From Kiritimatiellia bacterium (lineage in GTDB: Bacteria > Verrucomicrobiota > Kiritimatiellia > B70-G9): a DNA stretch of 5,314 nucleotides. How positions within the stretch are numbered: position 1 is the stretch's first letter; the number at the start of each line of letters is the position of its first letter. The translations under genes and the position numbers were made by a program. Of this stretch, positions 1-5,314 are shown piece after piece. The notes beneath the pieces were generated by a model. That model was not told the DNA's origin and did not search any database. It saw only the letters and a program-made list of their open reading frames with translations. The stretch lies in NCBI GenBank assembly GCA_012961745.1, contig DTYT01000265.1:1-5314 (forward strand), written 5' to 3'.

Positions 1-365
1 CGCCCCAGGAATACGGCTCCCGCCTTCCGCAGTCTGGCCACCGCAGTGGCATCATAGGGGGCCACATAGCCGGATAGAATCCGCGAGGCACACGTGCACG
101 GATCTCCACGGACGTTCAAATTGTCCTTGATCGCCACCGGCACCCCCAGCAGCGAACCCGTACCGCCGGATGCCAGCCGTTCGTCCGCCCGCTGCGCCTC
201 GGCCATCACCTTCTCGGCATCGAGGTGAATGAAGGCGTTGAGGCGCTCATTGTGCTGTTCAATTCTCTGGAGAAAACCAGCCACTACCTCGCGGCACGTC
301 ATCTCACGCCGCCGGAGGAGACGCCGCAGATCACACAATGAAGCTGGTATCTGCGATATCGCCAT
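1..365 (-). CDS. gatA: Asp/Glu-tRNA amidotransferase subunit A, N-terminal part (runs off left edge)
   Basis: This is the amidase subunit of the GatCAB complex. It releases ammonia from glutamine or asparagine so that Glu-tRNA(Gln) and/or Asp-tRNA(Asn) can be amidated in the cytoplasm. The visible 121 codons begin MAISQIPASLCDL and contain family landmarks: LNAFI (about residues 42-46), LLGVPVAIKDNL (72-83), where Lys80 matches the catalytic lysine of the Ser-cisSer-Lys amidase triad, TCASRIL (91-97), and APYDATAVARLRKAGAVFLG (102-121). The serine-rich core and C-terminus lie outside the window. The start at 365 is the only ATG aligned with the family N-terminus. A GTG two codons upstream is also possible, and neither has a strong Shine-Dalgarno, so the exact start is uncertain by a few residues. 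The gene follows gatC after 21 bp, so co-transcription is likely. Family assignment is confident from the motifs. Confidence 0.95.
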   Translation of the reverse strand, partial: MAISQIPASLCDLRRLLRRREMTCREVVAGFLQRIEQHNERLNAFIHLDAEKVMAEAQRADERLASGGTGSLLGVPVAIKDNLNVRGDPCTCASRILSGYVAPYDATAVARLRKAGAVFLG

Positions 366-386
366 CGCCACAAAGAGGCGTCATCC

Positions 387-698
387 TCAACTCTGATCCA
401 TTATCGGCGGGACAATGAACAGCGAATTCCGCCAGCACGGCGCGTTGGCGGATGCCGTATCGCGTATATCACTTGCTCTAACCGCGTCCTTACGAAAAAC
501 ATTACTCAAGTCGCCGGGATATGGAGAAGGTGACAGATCATCCACCGGCGCCAGCTCCAGCAGCCGGACGTATCCGAGCACTTCGTCCAACTGTCGCTGA
601 AATATCTTTGCTTCGTCCGGCGAAAGCTCCAGCCGGGCCAGTCCGGCGACATAGCCGACGTCGATCCTTCTGGCAAGATCCTTTTCCTCCACTCCCAT
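387..698 (-). CDS. gatC: Asp/Glu-tRNA amidotransferase subunit C
   Basis: This is the small GatC subunit, which wraps around the GatA-GatB interface and stabilises the amidotransferase. The 103-residue product has the usual family size and pattern: an N-terminal helix VGYVAGLARLELSPDEA (14-30), a second helix with QLDEVLGYVRLLELAPVDD (36-54), a proline-rich turn (56-62), NVFRKD (66-71), and the typical C-terminal NAP(x)nFIVPPI (85-99). The ATG at 698 is used because an in-frame TAG lies just upstream (about 705-707). The only other option is a GTG two codons in. No strong Shine-Dalgarno precedes either, so translation may depend on the gene upstream. The gene sits 81 bp after the small membrane protein gene and 21 bp before gatA. 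No gatB is visible here; it may follow gatA beyond the left edge. Confidence 0.93.
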   Translation of the reverse strand: MGVEEKDLARRIDVGYVAGLARLELSPDEAKIFQRQLDEVLGYVRLLELAPVDDLSPSPYPGDLSNVFRKDAVRASDIRDTASANAPCWRNSLFIVPPIMDQS

Positions 699-779
699 CG
701 CGAGCTACAAGCCGGGCGATCCGGGCCCAACTTCAGAGCACCCGGCTCCCGGCCGTCCCCTCCCTGTGTGGCACCCGGT

Positions 780-974
780 CTACCTGCGCTCAGCCAGCAG
801 CCTTACCAGGATACCGAACAGGAATATCGCCATCGCCACCTGCACAAGCGATGACGCCGCATGTGCCTGTCCCGGCAATATGGTGATCGTCGGCTCCCTG
901 AAAAAACGCCCGACGATCGCCAACAGAACCAGCACCGCCCCGACGATGGCTGAAGCCTGAGCCAGTACCTTCAC
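780..974 (-). CDS. small two-helix membrane protein of unknown function, upstream of gatC
   Basis: I do not recognise a family. The 64-residue product has two strongly hydrophobic stretches, about residues 4-22 (LAQASAIVGAVLVLLAIVG) and 38-60 (ending AIFLFGILVRLL). They are joined by a short loop, GRFFREPTITILPG, and followed by a basic tail, AERR. This suggests a helical hairpin in the cytoplasmic membrane, probably with both ends in the cytoplasm. The start was chosen by its ribosome binding site: a full AAGGAGGTG ends four bases before the GTG at 974, with the AGGAGG core six bases away. An in-frame ATG at 998 would give 72 residues, but the Shine-Dalgarno-like TAGGAGGT there abuts the ATG with only one base of spacing. 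The gene leads the gatC-gatA cluster and may be co-transcribed with it. A function in tRNA amidation cannot be inferred from position alone. Confidence 0.72.
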   Translation of the reverse strand: MKVLAQASAIVGAVLVLLAIVGRFFREPTITILPGQAHAASSLVQVAMAIFLFGILVRLLAERR

Positions 975-978
975 GCCA

Positions 979-987
979 CACCTCCTT
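979..987 (-). promoter_or_regulatory. strong Shine-Dalgarno site that sets the start of the 64-residue membrane protein
   Basis: On the minus strand this reads AAGGAGGTG, nearly the full anti-16S complement. Its AGGAGG core lies six bases upstream of the GTG at 974. A second Shine-Dalgarno-like element, TAGGAGGT at 999-1006, lies directly against an in-frame ATG at 998, which is too close for efficient use. The spacing therefore argues for the GTG start. Confidence 0.7.
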
Positions 988-1020
988 CTCTTGCCCATAC
1001 CTCCTACCCGAACCCACAGT

Positions 1021-1047
1021 TTATTAGACCAACCGGCAGGATGGCAA
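1021..1047 (-). promoter_or_regulatory. possible sigma-70-type promoter for the membrane protein-gatC-gatA cluster
   Basis: On the minus strand TTGCCA (1042-1047) and TAATAA (1021-1026) resemble -35 and -10 boxes, but their 15-bp spacing is shorter than the preferred 17. Transcription would begin near 1013, leaving a leader of about 40 bases before the GTG at 974, a normal distance. The location fits, because this is the only sizeable gap upstream of the cluster. The assignment rests on consensus similarity alone. Confidence 0.35.
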
Positions 1048-1086
1048 GGGATTACCGGACCATGATATTCCGCATACCGCCGGTTG
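1030..1086. repeat. 8-bp perfect inverted repeat in the divergent intergenic region
   Basis: CAACCGGC at 1030-1037 is exactly complementary to GCCGGTTG at 1079-1086, with 41 bases between the arms. The arms do not extend further in either direction. They lie between the starts of coaBC and the gat-cluster leader gene, and flank the possible -35 box of that cluster. This could be a pair of half-sites for a regulator, but a chance 8-bp match in a GC-rich region is plausible. Confidence 0.3.
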
Positions 1087-1155
1087 TCTCTTCGACAGAG
1101 TCTTGCATCCGCGGGCCCTCGGGGGCATCATTCTTGCCGGACCCGACCCACAGGG

Positions 1156-2403
1156 ATGAATACCTCAGCCCCAGATCAAGTTAAGGGGCGCCGGCCCTTG
1201 GTGTTGTGTGCAGTCTGCGGCGGCATCTCGGCATACAAGACCGCCGAGGTGGTCAGCCGCCTCGTGCAGCGGGATGACAGCCGTGTTCGGGTAATCATGA
1301 GCCGGAACGCCTGCAAGTTCGTTACTCCGCTCACCTTTCGCGCCCTGACCGGGGCCCCGGTCTCCGTGTCCCTCTTTTCACGGTCGGCGGACGCTCCAGA
1401 TCACCCGATCTTCCCGCATATCGACCTCGCGGGCGAAGCCGACATCTTTCTGCTCGCCCCGGCCACCGCGGATGCTATCGCCCGTATCGCGCGGGGACAT
1501 GCAGGCGATCTCGTCGCCGCCGCGGCCCTGGCTCTCCCCGCTGATTGCATCCGCGTGTTCTGCCCCGCCATGAACTCCGCCATGTGGTTGAGCCCGCCCA
1601 CCCAGGAGAATGTCCGCCGACTTGAGAACCTGGGCTGGCTGAGACTCGGGCCGCGCGCAGGCCGCTTGGCCTGCGGCGGCCAAGGAATGGGACGAATGGC
1701 ACAGCCCGACGAAATCACCGCCTGTATCGCCGGTTGCCTGAAAAGGCGCGCCAGCCTTTCGGGATCAACGATTCTCATATGTTCGGGACCCACACGCGAA
1801 TATCTCGACCCCGTACGTTTCATCTCCAATGCGAGCTCCGGATTGACCGGCAAATCGCTCGCCATGGAAGCGGTCGTGCGGGGAGCCGCAGTGATATTCA
1901 TCACTGGTCCGGTATGTCCGGACCATCTTCCCCGGCATCCGCGGATAGTCCACGTGCAGGTCACGACCGCCGCAGAAATGCTGGAGGCGGCACTCGCGCA
2001 CACCCCGCAAGCCAATGCCTACATTTTCACCGCTGCGGTTGCGGACTTCGCGCCCGCGCAAACTTTACCGCAGAAGCAGCCCCGCGGCCCCGGGATCACG
2101 CTCAACCTACATCCCACCGAGGACGTGGCCGCCGCAGTGTCGGCAAGGAGACGACCTGGAACCGTCGCTGTAGGATTCGCATTGCAGGATTCCCTGGAGG
2201 ATCCATCCGCGGAAGAAAAGCTTAGGGCCAAACACCTCGACGCCATAGTGGTGGACACTGCCGCCGCAATGGAGGCCTACTCAGCCAGATATCGATTCAT
2301 CTGGCATGAGGAGGGCGCATTGCGTCACGCGGACTGGGGAACACTGGACAAGCCCACGTGTGCCCGCCGCGTGTTGGACTGGATCAGCGAGCAGATCTCC
2401 TGA
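1156..2403 (+). CDS. coaBC: bifunctional phosphopantothenoylcysteine decarboxylase / phosphopantothenate-cysteine ligase
   Basis: CoaBC joins cysteine to 4'-phosphopantothenate using CTP (CoaB half), then decarboxylates the product with FMN (CoaC half), giving 4'-phosphopantetheine for coenzyme A. The 415 residues match the usual length of about 400. CoaC half (about 12-195): GGISAYK (22-28), TPLTFRALTG (58-67), active-site His88 in PHIDLA, APATADAIARIA (101-112), PAMNSAMW with Asn140 (137-144), and LACG with Cys173 in the substrate-clamp region. CoaB half (about 202-410): GPTREYLDPVRFISN (211-225), AAVADF (293-298), Lys307 and GFALQD (340-345). Residues matching E. coli Arg206, Asn210, Ala276 and Lys289 are kept (Arg221, Asn225, Ala294, Lys307), but surrounding motifs differ: SSGKMG is SSGLTG, KxKK is KQPR, and the later Asn-Asp and SDxN motifs are lost. 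The ATG at 1156 precedes the conserved KGRR lead-in. In-frame sequence back to a TTG at 1084 lacks family similarity. The stop is 6 bp from the convergent gtrA-like stop. Confidence 0.95.
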   Translation: MNTSAPDQVKGRRPLVLCAVCGGISAYKTAEVVSRLVQRDDSRVRVIMSRNACKFVTPLTFRALTGAPVSVSLFSRSADAPDHPIFPHIDLAGEADIFLLAPATADAIARIARGHAGDLVAAAALALPADCIRVFCPAMNSAMWLSPPTQENVRRLENLGWLRLGPRAGRLACGGQGMGRMAQPDEITACIAGCLKRRASLSGSTILICSGPTREYLDPVRFISNASSGLTGKSLAMEAVVRGAAVIFITGPVCPDHLPRHPRIVHVQVTTAAEMLEAALAHTPQANAYIFTAAVADFAPAQTLPQKQPRGPGITLNLHPTEDVAAAVSARRRPGTVAVGFALQDSLEDPSAEEKLRAKHLDAIVVDTAAAMEAYSARYRFIWHEEGALRHADWGTLDKPTCARRVLDWISEQIS

Positions 2404-2409
2404 AGGCCG

Positions 2410-2928
2410 TCACCCCCGGAATACCAGATATTTGCGGCATACGTAGTTGATCATGACCGCCGCCACCATCTTCGCCACGTAGGACGACGTGGTCGACATC
2501 CCGAGTACGGTGATCAGCATCCAGCCCACTCCCGTACCGATCGCAATGCTGCTGACGGAGACCGCGTAAAAAAGCGCGATCTCCACATGCCGGCGGTGCC
2601 TGCCCGGTGTAAATACCCAGACTATGTTTATCAGATAGGCAGTAAGATTGGAGAAAAGAAACGCGATGATACTGTCGATCACGAAATTGCGTGACCTCAA
2701 TGACTCACTGACCGCCCGTACGGGAAGCGAGAGTAGCCTGACGGCGATGTCGTCGTTTCCCAGAGCCGGAAAGATCATCCAAGCGCACACATAGAAGACC
2801 AGGACATCTACCAGAGTGGCAACGGCTCCCGCGATACTGTACTTGACGAATTGAACCGCGGGGTGTGCCTGCCGACCCGTGAACTGTTTGACTATGCTCC
2901 CGATCGCCCCATTCCCGGGTTGGTTCAT
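2410..2928 (-). CDS. GtrA-like integral membrane protein
   Basis: The protein resembles the GtrA family (GtrA/DPMS flippase-like), small four-helix membrane proteins linked to moving or handling polyprenyl-phosphate sugars for cell-surface polysaccharides and O-antigen glucosylation. The 172 residues show four hydrophobic segments, about 27-54, 84-106, 116-142 and 147-167. The family pattern is present: QFVKYSIAGAVATLVDVLVF at the first helix, NLTAYLINIVWVF (94-106) at the end of the second, and the C-terminal NYVCRKYLVFR (161-171). Most GtrA proteins have about 120-150 residues; the extra length lies in the N-terminus and in a long, fairly polar loop (about 55-83) between helices 1 and 2. 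The ATG at 2926-2928 overlaps the TGA of the upstream greA-like gene as ATGA, and GGAG lies just before it, so translational coupling is likely. Longer readings inside the upstream gene are unnecessary. The sugar substrate and any partner glycosyltransferase are unknown; none is seen in the window. Confidence 0.85.
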   Translation of the reverse strand: MNQPGNGAIGSIVKQFTGRQAHPAVQFVKYSIAGAVATLVDVLVFYVCAWMIFPALGNDDIAVRLLSLPVRAVSESLRSRNFVIDSIIAFLFSNLTAYLINIVWVFTPGRHRRHVEIALFYAVSVSSIAIGTGVGWMLITVLGMSTTSSYVAKMVAAVMINYVCRKYLVFRG

Positions 2929-5105
2929 ACTCCGCTTTCCCCGTGGATCCAATCCTGCACACGCGCGCTTATCCTGCGGACCGCCAGTATCTTCAAGCAT
3001 TTTCGCTCCATGGTTTCCGGTAACTCAACCACCTCTCCGGATCTATGTCCCAGAAGGGCTTGGGCCAGGGGGGCCTCACAGGAAATAATCCCCAGCTCCT
3101 CATCATGGTCCCAGAGCCCGAGGACCACGACCGTCTTCCGTTCCCCGTCCTCAAACTCCAGGTCCACTTCCACACCGGGAGCCACGGCCTCGGCCTTGAC
3201 GTCGGTGAAGTCGCTCGGTGTCACCTGACTCAGCGCATTTTCCAGTTCCTCTCTCCGGCGCAGCAGGAGTGCCTGATGTTCCTTGGCGGCCTTGTATTCA
3301 TAGTTCTCGCGCAGGTCGCCGTAGGAACGGGCCCGTGCGATTTCCGCGGCCGCACGAGGAATCTCCTGGCGGGTAAGGATTTCAAGCTGTCGCTGTTTGC
3401 GGCGGTACGACCGCCAGGATGTAATGCGGCGATGGACCACCTCCAGCGGTCGCCGCCCGAGGAGCGTTTCACCGAGGGCCGGCCGCAACTTGATGATCTT
3501 CCCTAAAAGCTCTCCCTTCTCCAGGCCGCTCCATCCTCTCCCCGAATGGATCAAGTGTACGATATCCTGAAGTTCCTCCTCCGCCGTGGTCTCCACCAGC
3601 CAGCGCACGACCGGCTCCCCCACGAAACCTCTGATCAGGTATCGCCGTTCCGCGGCGGCCAAGCCGCCCCCGCCGGAGTTGAGACGGTTGACCGCAAGCC
3701 TGACCAGCCCGGCGGCCCGGGGGGCACCCCATTCCCGAACCACCTGACTATGGCGAAGCATCCATGCAATCACCAGGGGGGGACAGTCGGCCGACTGCGA
3801 TGCATGCTGCATGAACCGCTTGACCACCGGTGCCAGCCCGGCGTGAAGAAGTTCCTGGACGGTTGCTTCCATCACGCCCTTCGTACACCTGGCAGCCGCC
3901 CTGAGTAATGCAATCGCTCTCCGCCGGTGCTGATCCTCTGGCAACGCCGTAAGAATCCGCTGTATCAACCAGTGCAGCTGACGCGGTGGTACACCCGCCA
4001 GCAGCGATGCCATATCCTCCTCACCGTCGAGAGCCCTCCAGTCCACCAGTTCCGTGATATCGGCCTCCACGGCGACCAGATCCTGTAGCGAAACCAGGAG
4101 TCGAACACGCTCCAAAAGAGGCTCCCTTCTCTGCGAGAGCACTTCCTTCACCCGCTCCACCACGACCGCTCCAAGCGGGTGCGGCAGCCCATCGGGGTAT
4201 ACCCGGCGCAGGTCCTCCATGATACCCAGTAGATCCTCGTCCGCCGCCCCCGATACACGGCGCATCAAATCCTCTCCGCCGAAATCCGCTATCTGCCGTA
4301 TGGCCTCATCGAGTCTCGCCGGAACATGTATCTCCCCAGCCGCTTTAAGATGCTCCCGCGCTTGCAGCCAGAACCGGCGCCACTCTTCATCCTTGCTGAG
4401 GAACGGACGCAGCACCTCCCGCAGCTGCCTTGGAGTCATCGGTCCACAATCAGCGATGATCCACTTCACCAGCGCCGCGGGGTCCTCGCGTGCAAGATCT
4501 GCCACACGCTTCGCGCGGCGACGGTACTCGGCCCAGAAATGATCCTCCGGGATTAGCTGCAGCCGCTGTGCCGCATAACCCAGAGCCATCCGGTGTCCCT
4601 TCTTCTTCTCAAAATCAACTTCAACTTCCCCGTGAATGACGTCCACGTCAACAATCTCCCCAACGCCCCATGTTGTGTCCCGGCACAAGACGCCCGGCTT
4701 CAACCGTACCAGAACTTTCAGGCGCTGTACGCAATCGATGACGCCGGAATCCGCGTCACACCGGGCCTCCCAAAGCATGCGGCGGGCCTTCTCCCCTCCA
4801 CCCAAGAGTCGCAGCAGCCGCTCCCGGATTCTTTCTGGCGAAACCCGCGGCGAACTGCCGCAGTATTTCTCGATCACCGTCAGAGCATCCAACAGCTGCC
4901 CGCGGGATTCACAAGCGTCCGCCAACAGCTCCAACAGCACGGCAGACTCCTCCCCCGCCGTTTCCGCATATCGAATGAGAGGCCCGATATCTATCCGCGG
5001 AGCTTCCAGGGCCTGCAGAAAATCATTCTCACCTCTGACTGGTTCAGATCCTTCGTTCACGGCTTTGGCGTTGCCGAGGCATCCGGCTTCGGAACATACC
5101 CCCAT
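2925..5105 (-). CDS. greA: GreA-family transcription elongation factor with large N-terminal extension
   Basis: The C-terminal part (about 555-712) is a GreA domain, which enters the RNA polymerase secondary channel and stimulates cleavage of backtracked RNA. The coiled-coil tip reads ARSYGDLRENYEYKAAKE (592-609). Asp597 and Glu600 match the acidic pair that activates the polymerase (E. coli Asp41 and Glu44), so cleavage activity is expected. The globular part follows: VEVDLEF (645-651), GIISCEAPLAQALLGH (672-687) and GEVVEL (690-695). Before it lies an extension of about 550 residues, mostly predicted helical and repeat-like. An exception is a beta-rich segment, about 140-186, with TTWGVGEIVDVD and VEVDFEKKKGHRM, resembling Tudor/SH3-like RNA polymerase-binding modules. 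The 726-residue length matches long GreA proteins of Chlamydia (about 715) and Borrelia (about 900). The ATG at 5105 is the first after an in-frame TGA and has only a weak AGG/GGAG site; a GTG at 5060 is less likely. The TGA overlaps the start of the gtrA-like gene by four bases. Confidence 0.9.
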   Translation of the reverse strand: MGVCSEAGCLGNAKAVNEGSEPVRGENDFLQALEAPRIDIGPLIRYAETAGEESAVLLELLADACESRGQLLDALTVIEKYCGSSPRVSPERIRERLLRLLGGGEKARRMLWEARCDADSGVIDCVQRLKVLVRLKPGVLCRDTTWGVGEIVDVDVIHGEVEVDFEKKKGHRMALGYAAQRLQLIPEDHFWAEYRRRAKRVADLAREDPAALVKWIIADCGPMTPRQLREVLRPFLSKDEEWRRFWLQAREHLKAAGEIHVPARLDEAIRQIADFGGEDLMRRVSGAADEDLLGIMEDLRRVYPDGLPHPLGAVVVERVKEVLSQRREPLLERVRLLVSLQDLVAVEADITELVDWRALDGEEDMASLLAGVPPRQLHWLIQRILTALPEDQHRRRAIALLRAAARCTKGVMEATVQELLHAGLAPVVKRFMQHASQSADCPPLVIAWMLRHSQVVREWGAPRAAGLVRLAVNRLNSGGGGLAAAERRYLIRGFVGEPVVRWLVETTAEEELQDIVHLIHSGRGWSGLEKGELLGKIIKLRPALGETLLGRRPLEVVHRRITSWRSYRRKQRQLEILTRQEIPRAAAEIARARSYGDLRENYEYKAAKEHQALLLRRREELENALSQVTPSDFTDVKAEAVAPGVEVDLEFEDGERKTVVVLGLWDHDEELGIISCEAPLAQALLGHRSGEVVELPETMERKCLKILAVRRISARVQDWIHGESGV

Positions 5106-5314
5106 CTGCCTGCACTCTCCAGATCAAAACGTAGTTTCCACAAGGCCACTGCAGACTATACTTGATCCGGCCGCCCCATTATCTCCGCCAGAGTTGACTC
5201 ACACCTGGAAGGCTGATAGCTGTAGACTCAGCGCCCCCGTCCAGCAGGCGAAAAAGGACGGAGTCAAAAACCGCAACCTATGATTCGAAGACGCCTTCGC
5301 GACGACGGTTCCAC
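5106..5314. other. intergenic region upstream of the greA-like gene, no gene supported
   Basis: I see no supportable gene in these 209 bases. On the minus strand TATAGT (5155-5160) could be a -10 box for the greA-like gene, with a leader of about 40 bases, but no good -35 box lies at the right distance. GAGTTGACTC (5191-5200) is a near-palindrome. A possible hairpin pairs CCGTCC (5237-5242) with GGACGG (5256-5261) around a 13-base loop, and GACTC (5225-5229) can pair with GAGTC (5261-5265) using the shared G. Neither strand has a T-tract directly after this stem, so it is not a typical intrinsic terminator. An ATG at 5281 on the plus strand opens a short reading frame running off the edge (MIRRRLRDDGS), but it lacks a properly spaced ribosome binding site and is too short to judge. 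Confidence 0.5.

Noticed and set aside
737..780. Short direct repeat GCACCCGG (in 737-747 and 770-780) and small hairpins between gatC and the membrane protein gene
   Set aside because: Only 8 bp long in a GC-rich spacer; no T-tract follows any stem, so neither a terminator nor an attenuator can be supported.
521..886. A 121-codon plus-strand frame over gatC and the small membrane protein gene
   Set aside because: Ala/Pro/Arg-rich shadow of two minus-strand genes; no Shine-Dalgarno and no family resemblance.
1084..1155. A 24-residue N-terminal extension of CoaBC starting at a TTG
   Set aside because: CoaBC proteins normally begin a few residues before the KGRR-like strand. The extension has no family similarity and its TTG lacks a convincing ribosome binding site.
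1401..2015. A 204-codon open frame on the minus strand opposite coaBC
   Set aside because: It lies wholly inside coaBC, whose product carries many conserved motifs. The antisense translation is rich in Arg, Ser and Ala without any domain pattern, typical of a GC-rich shadow frame.
2929..3000. A longer GtrA-like protein of 196 residues starting inside the greA-like gene
   Set aside because: The extra 24 residues are polar and unlike the family, and the ATGA overlap start at 2928 has a nearby GGAG and leaves the whole membrane domain intact.
4636..5283. A 215-codon open frame on the plus strand covering the greA-like gene start and the intergenic region
   Set aside because: Low-complexity Ser/Arg/Pro-rich translation with no recognisable motif, mostly antisense to a well-supported gene and without a good ribosome binding site.
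1..5314. A novel defence, mobile or biosynthetic system
   Set aside because: Every large reading frame belongs to a known housekeeping or membrane family, and no transposase, integrase, toxin-antitoxin pair, nuclease or repeat array was seen on either strand.

Overview
The window looks like ordinary bacterial chromosome from a GC-rich organism (clearly above 50% GC by eye). The best taxonomic hint is a GreA-type factor with an extension of about 550 residues ahead of the GreA domain. That architecture is known from Chlamydiae and related PVC bacteria and from spirochaetes. The presence of gatC and gatA shows an indirect route to Gln-tRNA and/or Asn-tRNA, which fits the same groups. I favour a PVC-superphylum bacterium (Verrucomicrobiota, Lentisphaerota or Kiritimatiellota-like), but this is inference. 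No rRNA, tRNA, CRISPR array, insertion sequence or phage gene was seen.

Layout, left to right. Positions 1-974 hold a minus-strand cluster: a 64-residue two-helix membrane protein of unknown function (780-974), gatC (387-698), and the first 121 codons of gatA, which runs off the left edge. A divergent intergenic region (975-1155) carries a possible promoter for this cluster and an 8-bp inverted repeat. Next is coaBC on the plus strand (1156-2403). Only 6 bp separate its stop from the stop of the convergent gtrA-like gene (2410-2928, minus). That gene is translationally coupled through an ATGA overlap to the large greA-like gene upstream (2925-5105, minus). Positions 5106-5314 hold no gene I can support.

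Functionally these are housekeeping genes. GatC and GatA are two of the three subunits of the tRNA-dependent amidotransferase; gatB is not in the window. CoaBC carries out the two middle steps from 4'-phosphopantothenate towards coenzyme A. The GreA-like protein should rescue backtracked RNA polymerase. The GtrA-like membrane protein belongs to a family linked to polyprenyl-linked sugar handling, and its coupling to a transcription factor has no obvious explanation.

The points most worth a second look are the GreA extension with its Tudor/SH3-like 'WGVGEI' segment, several altered hallmark motifs in the CoaB half of CoaBC, the GreA-GtrA coupling, and the tiny membrane protein leading the gat cluster. 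I found no convincing evidence of a new multi-gene system.
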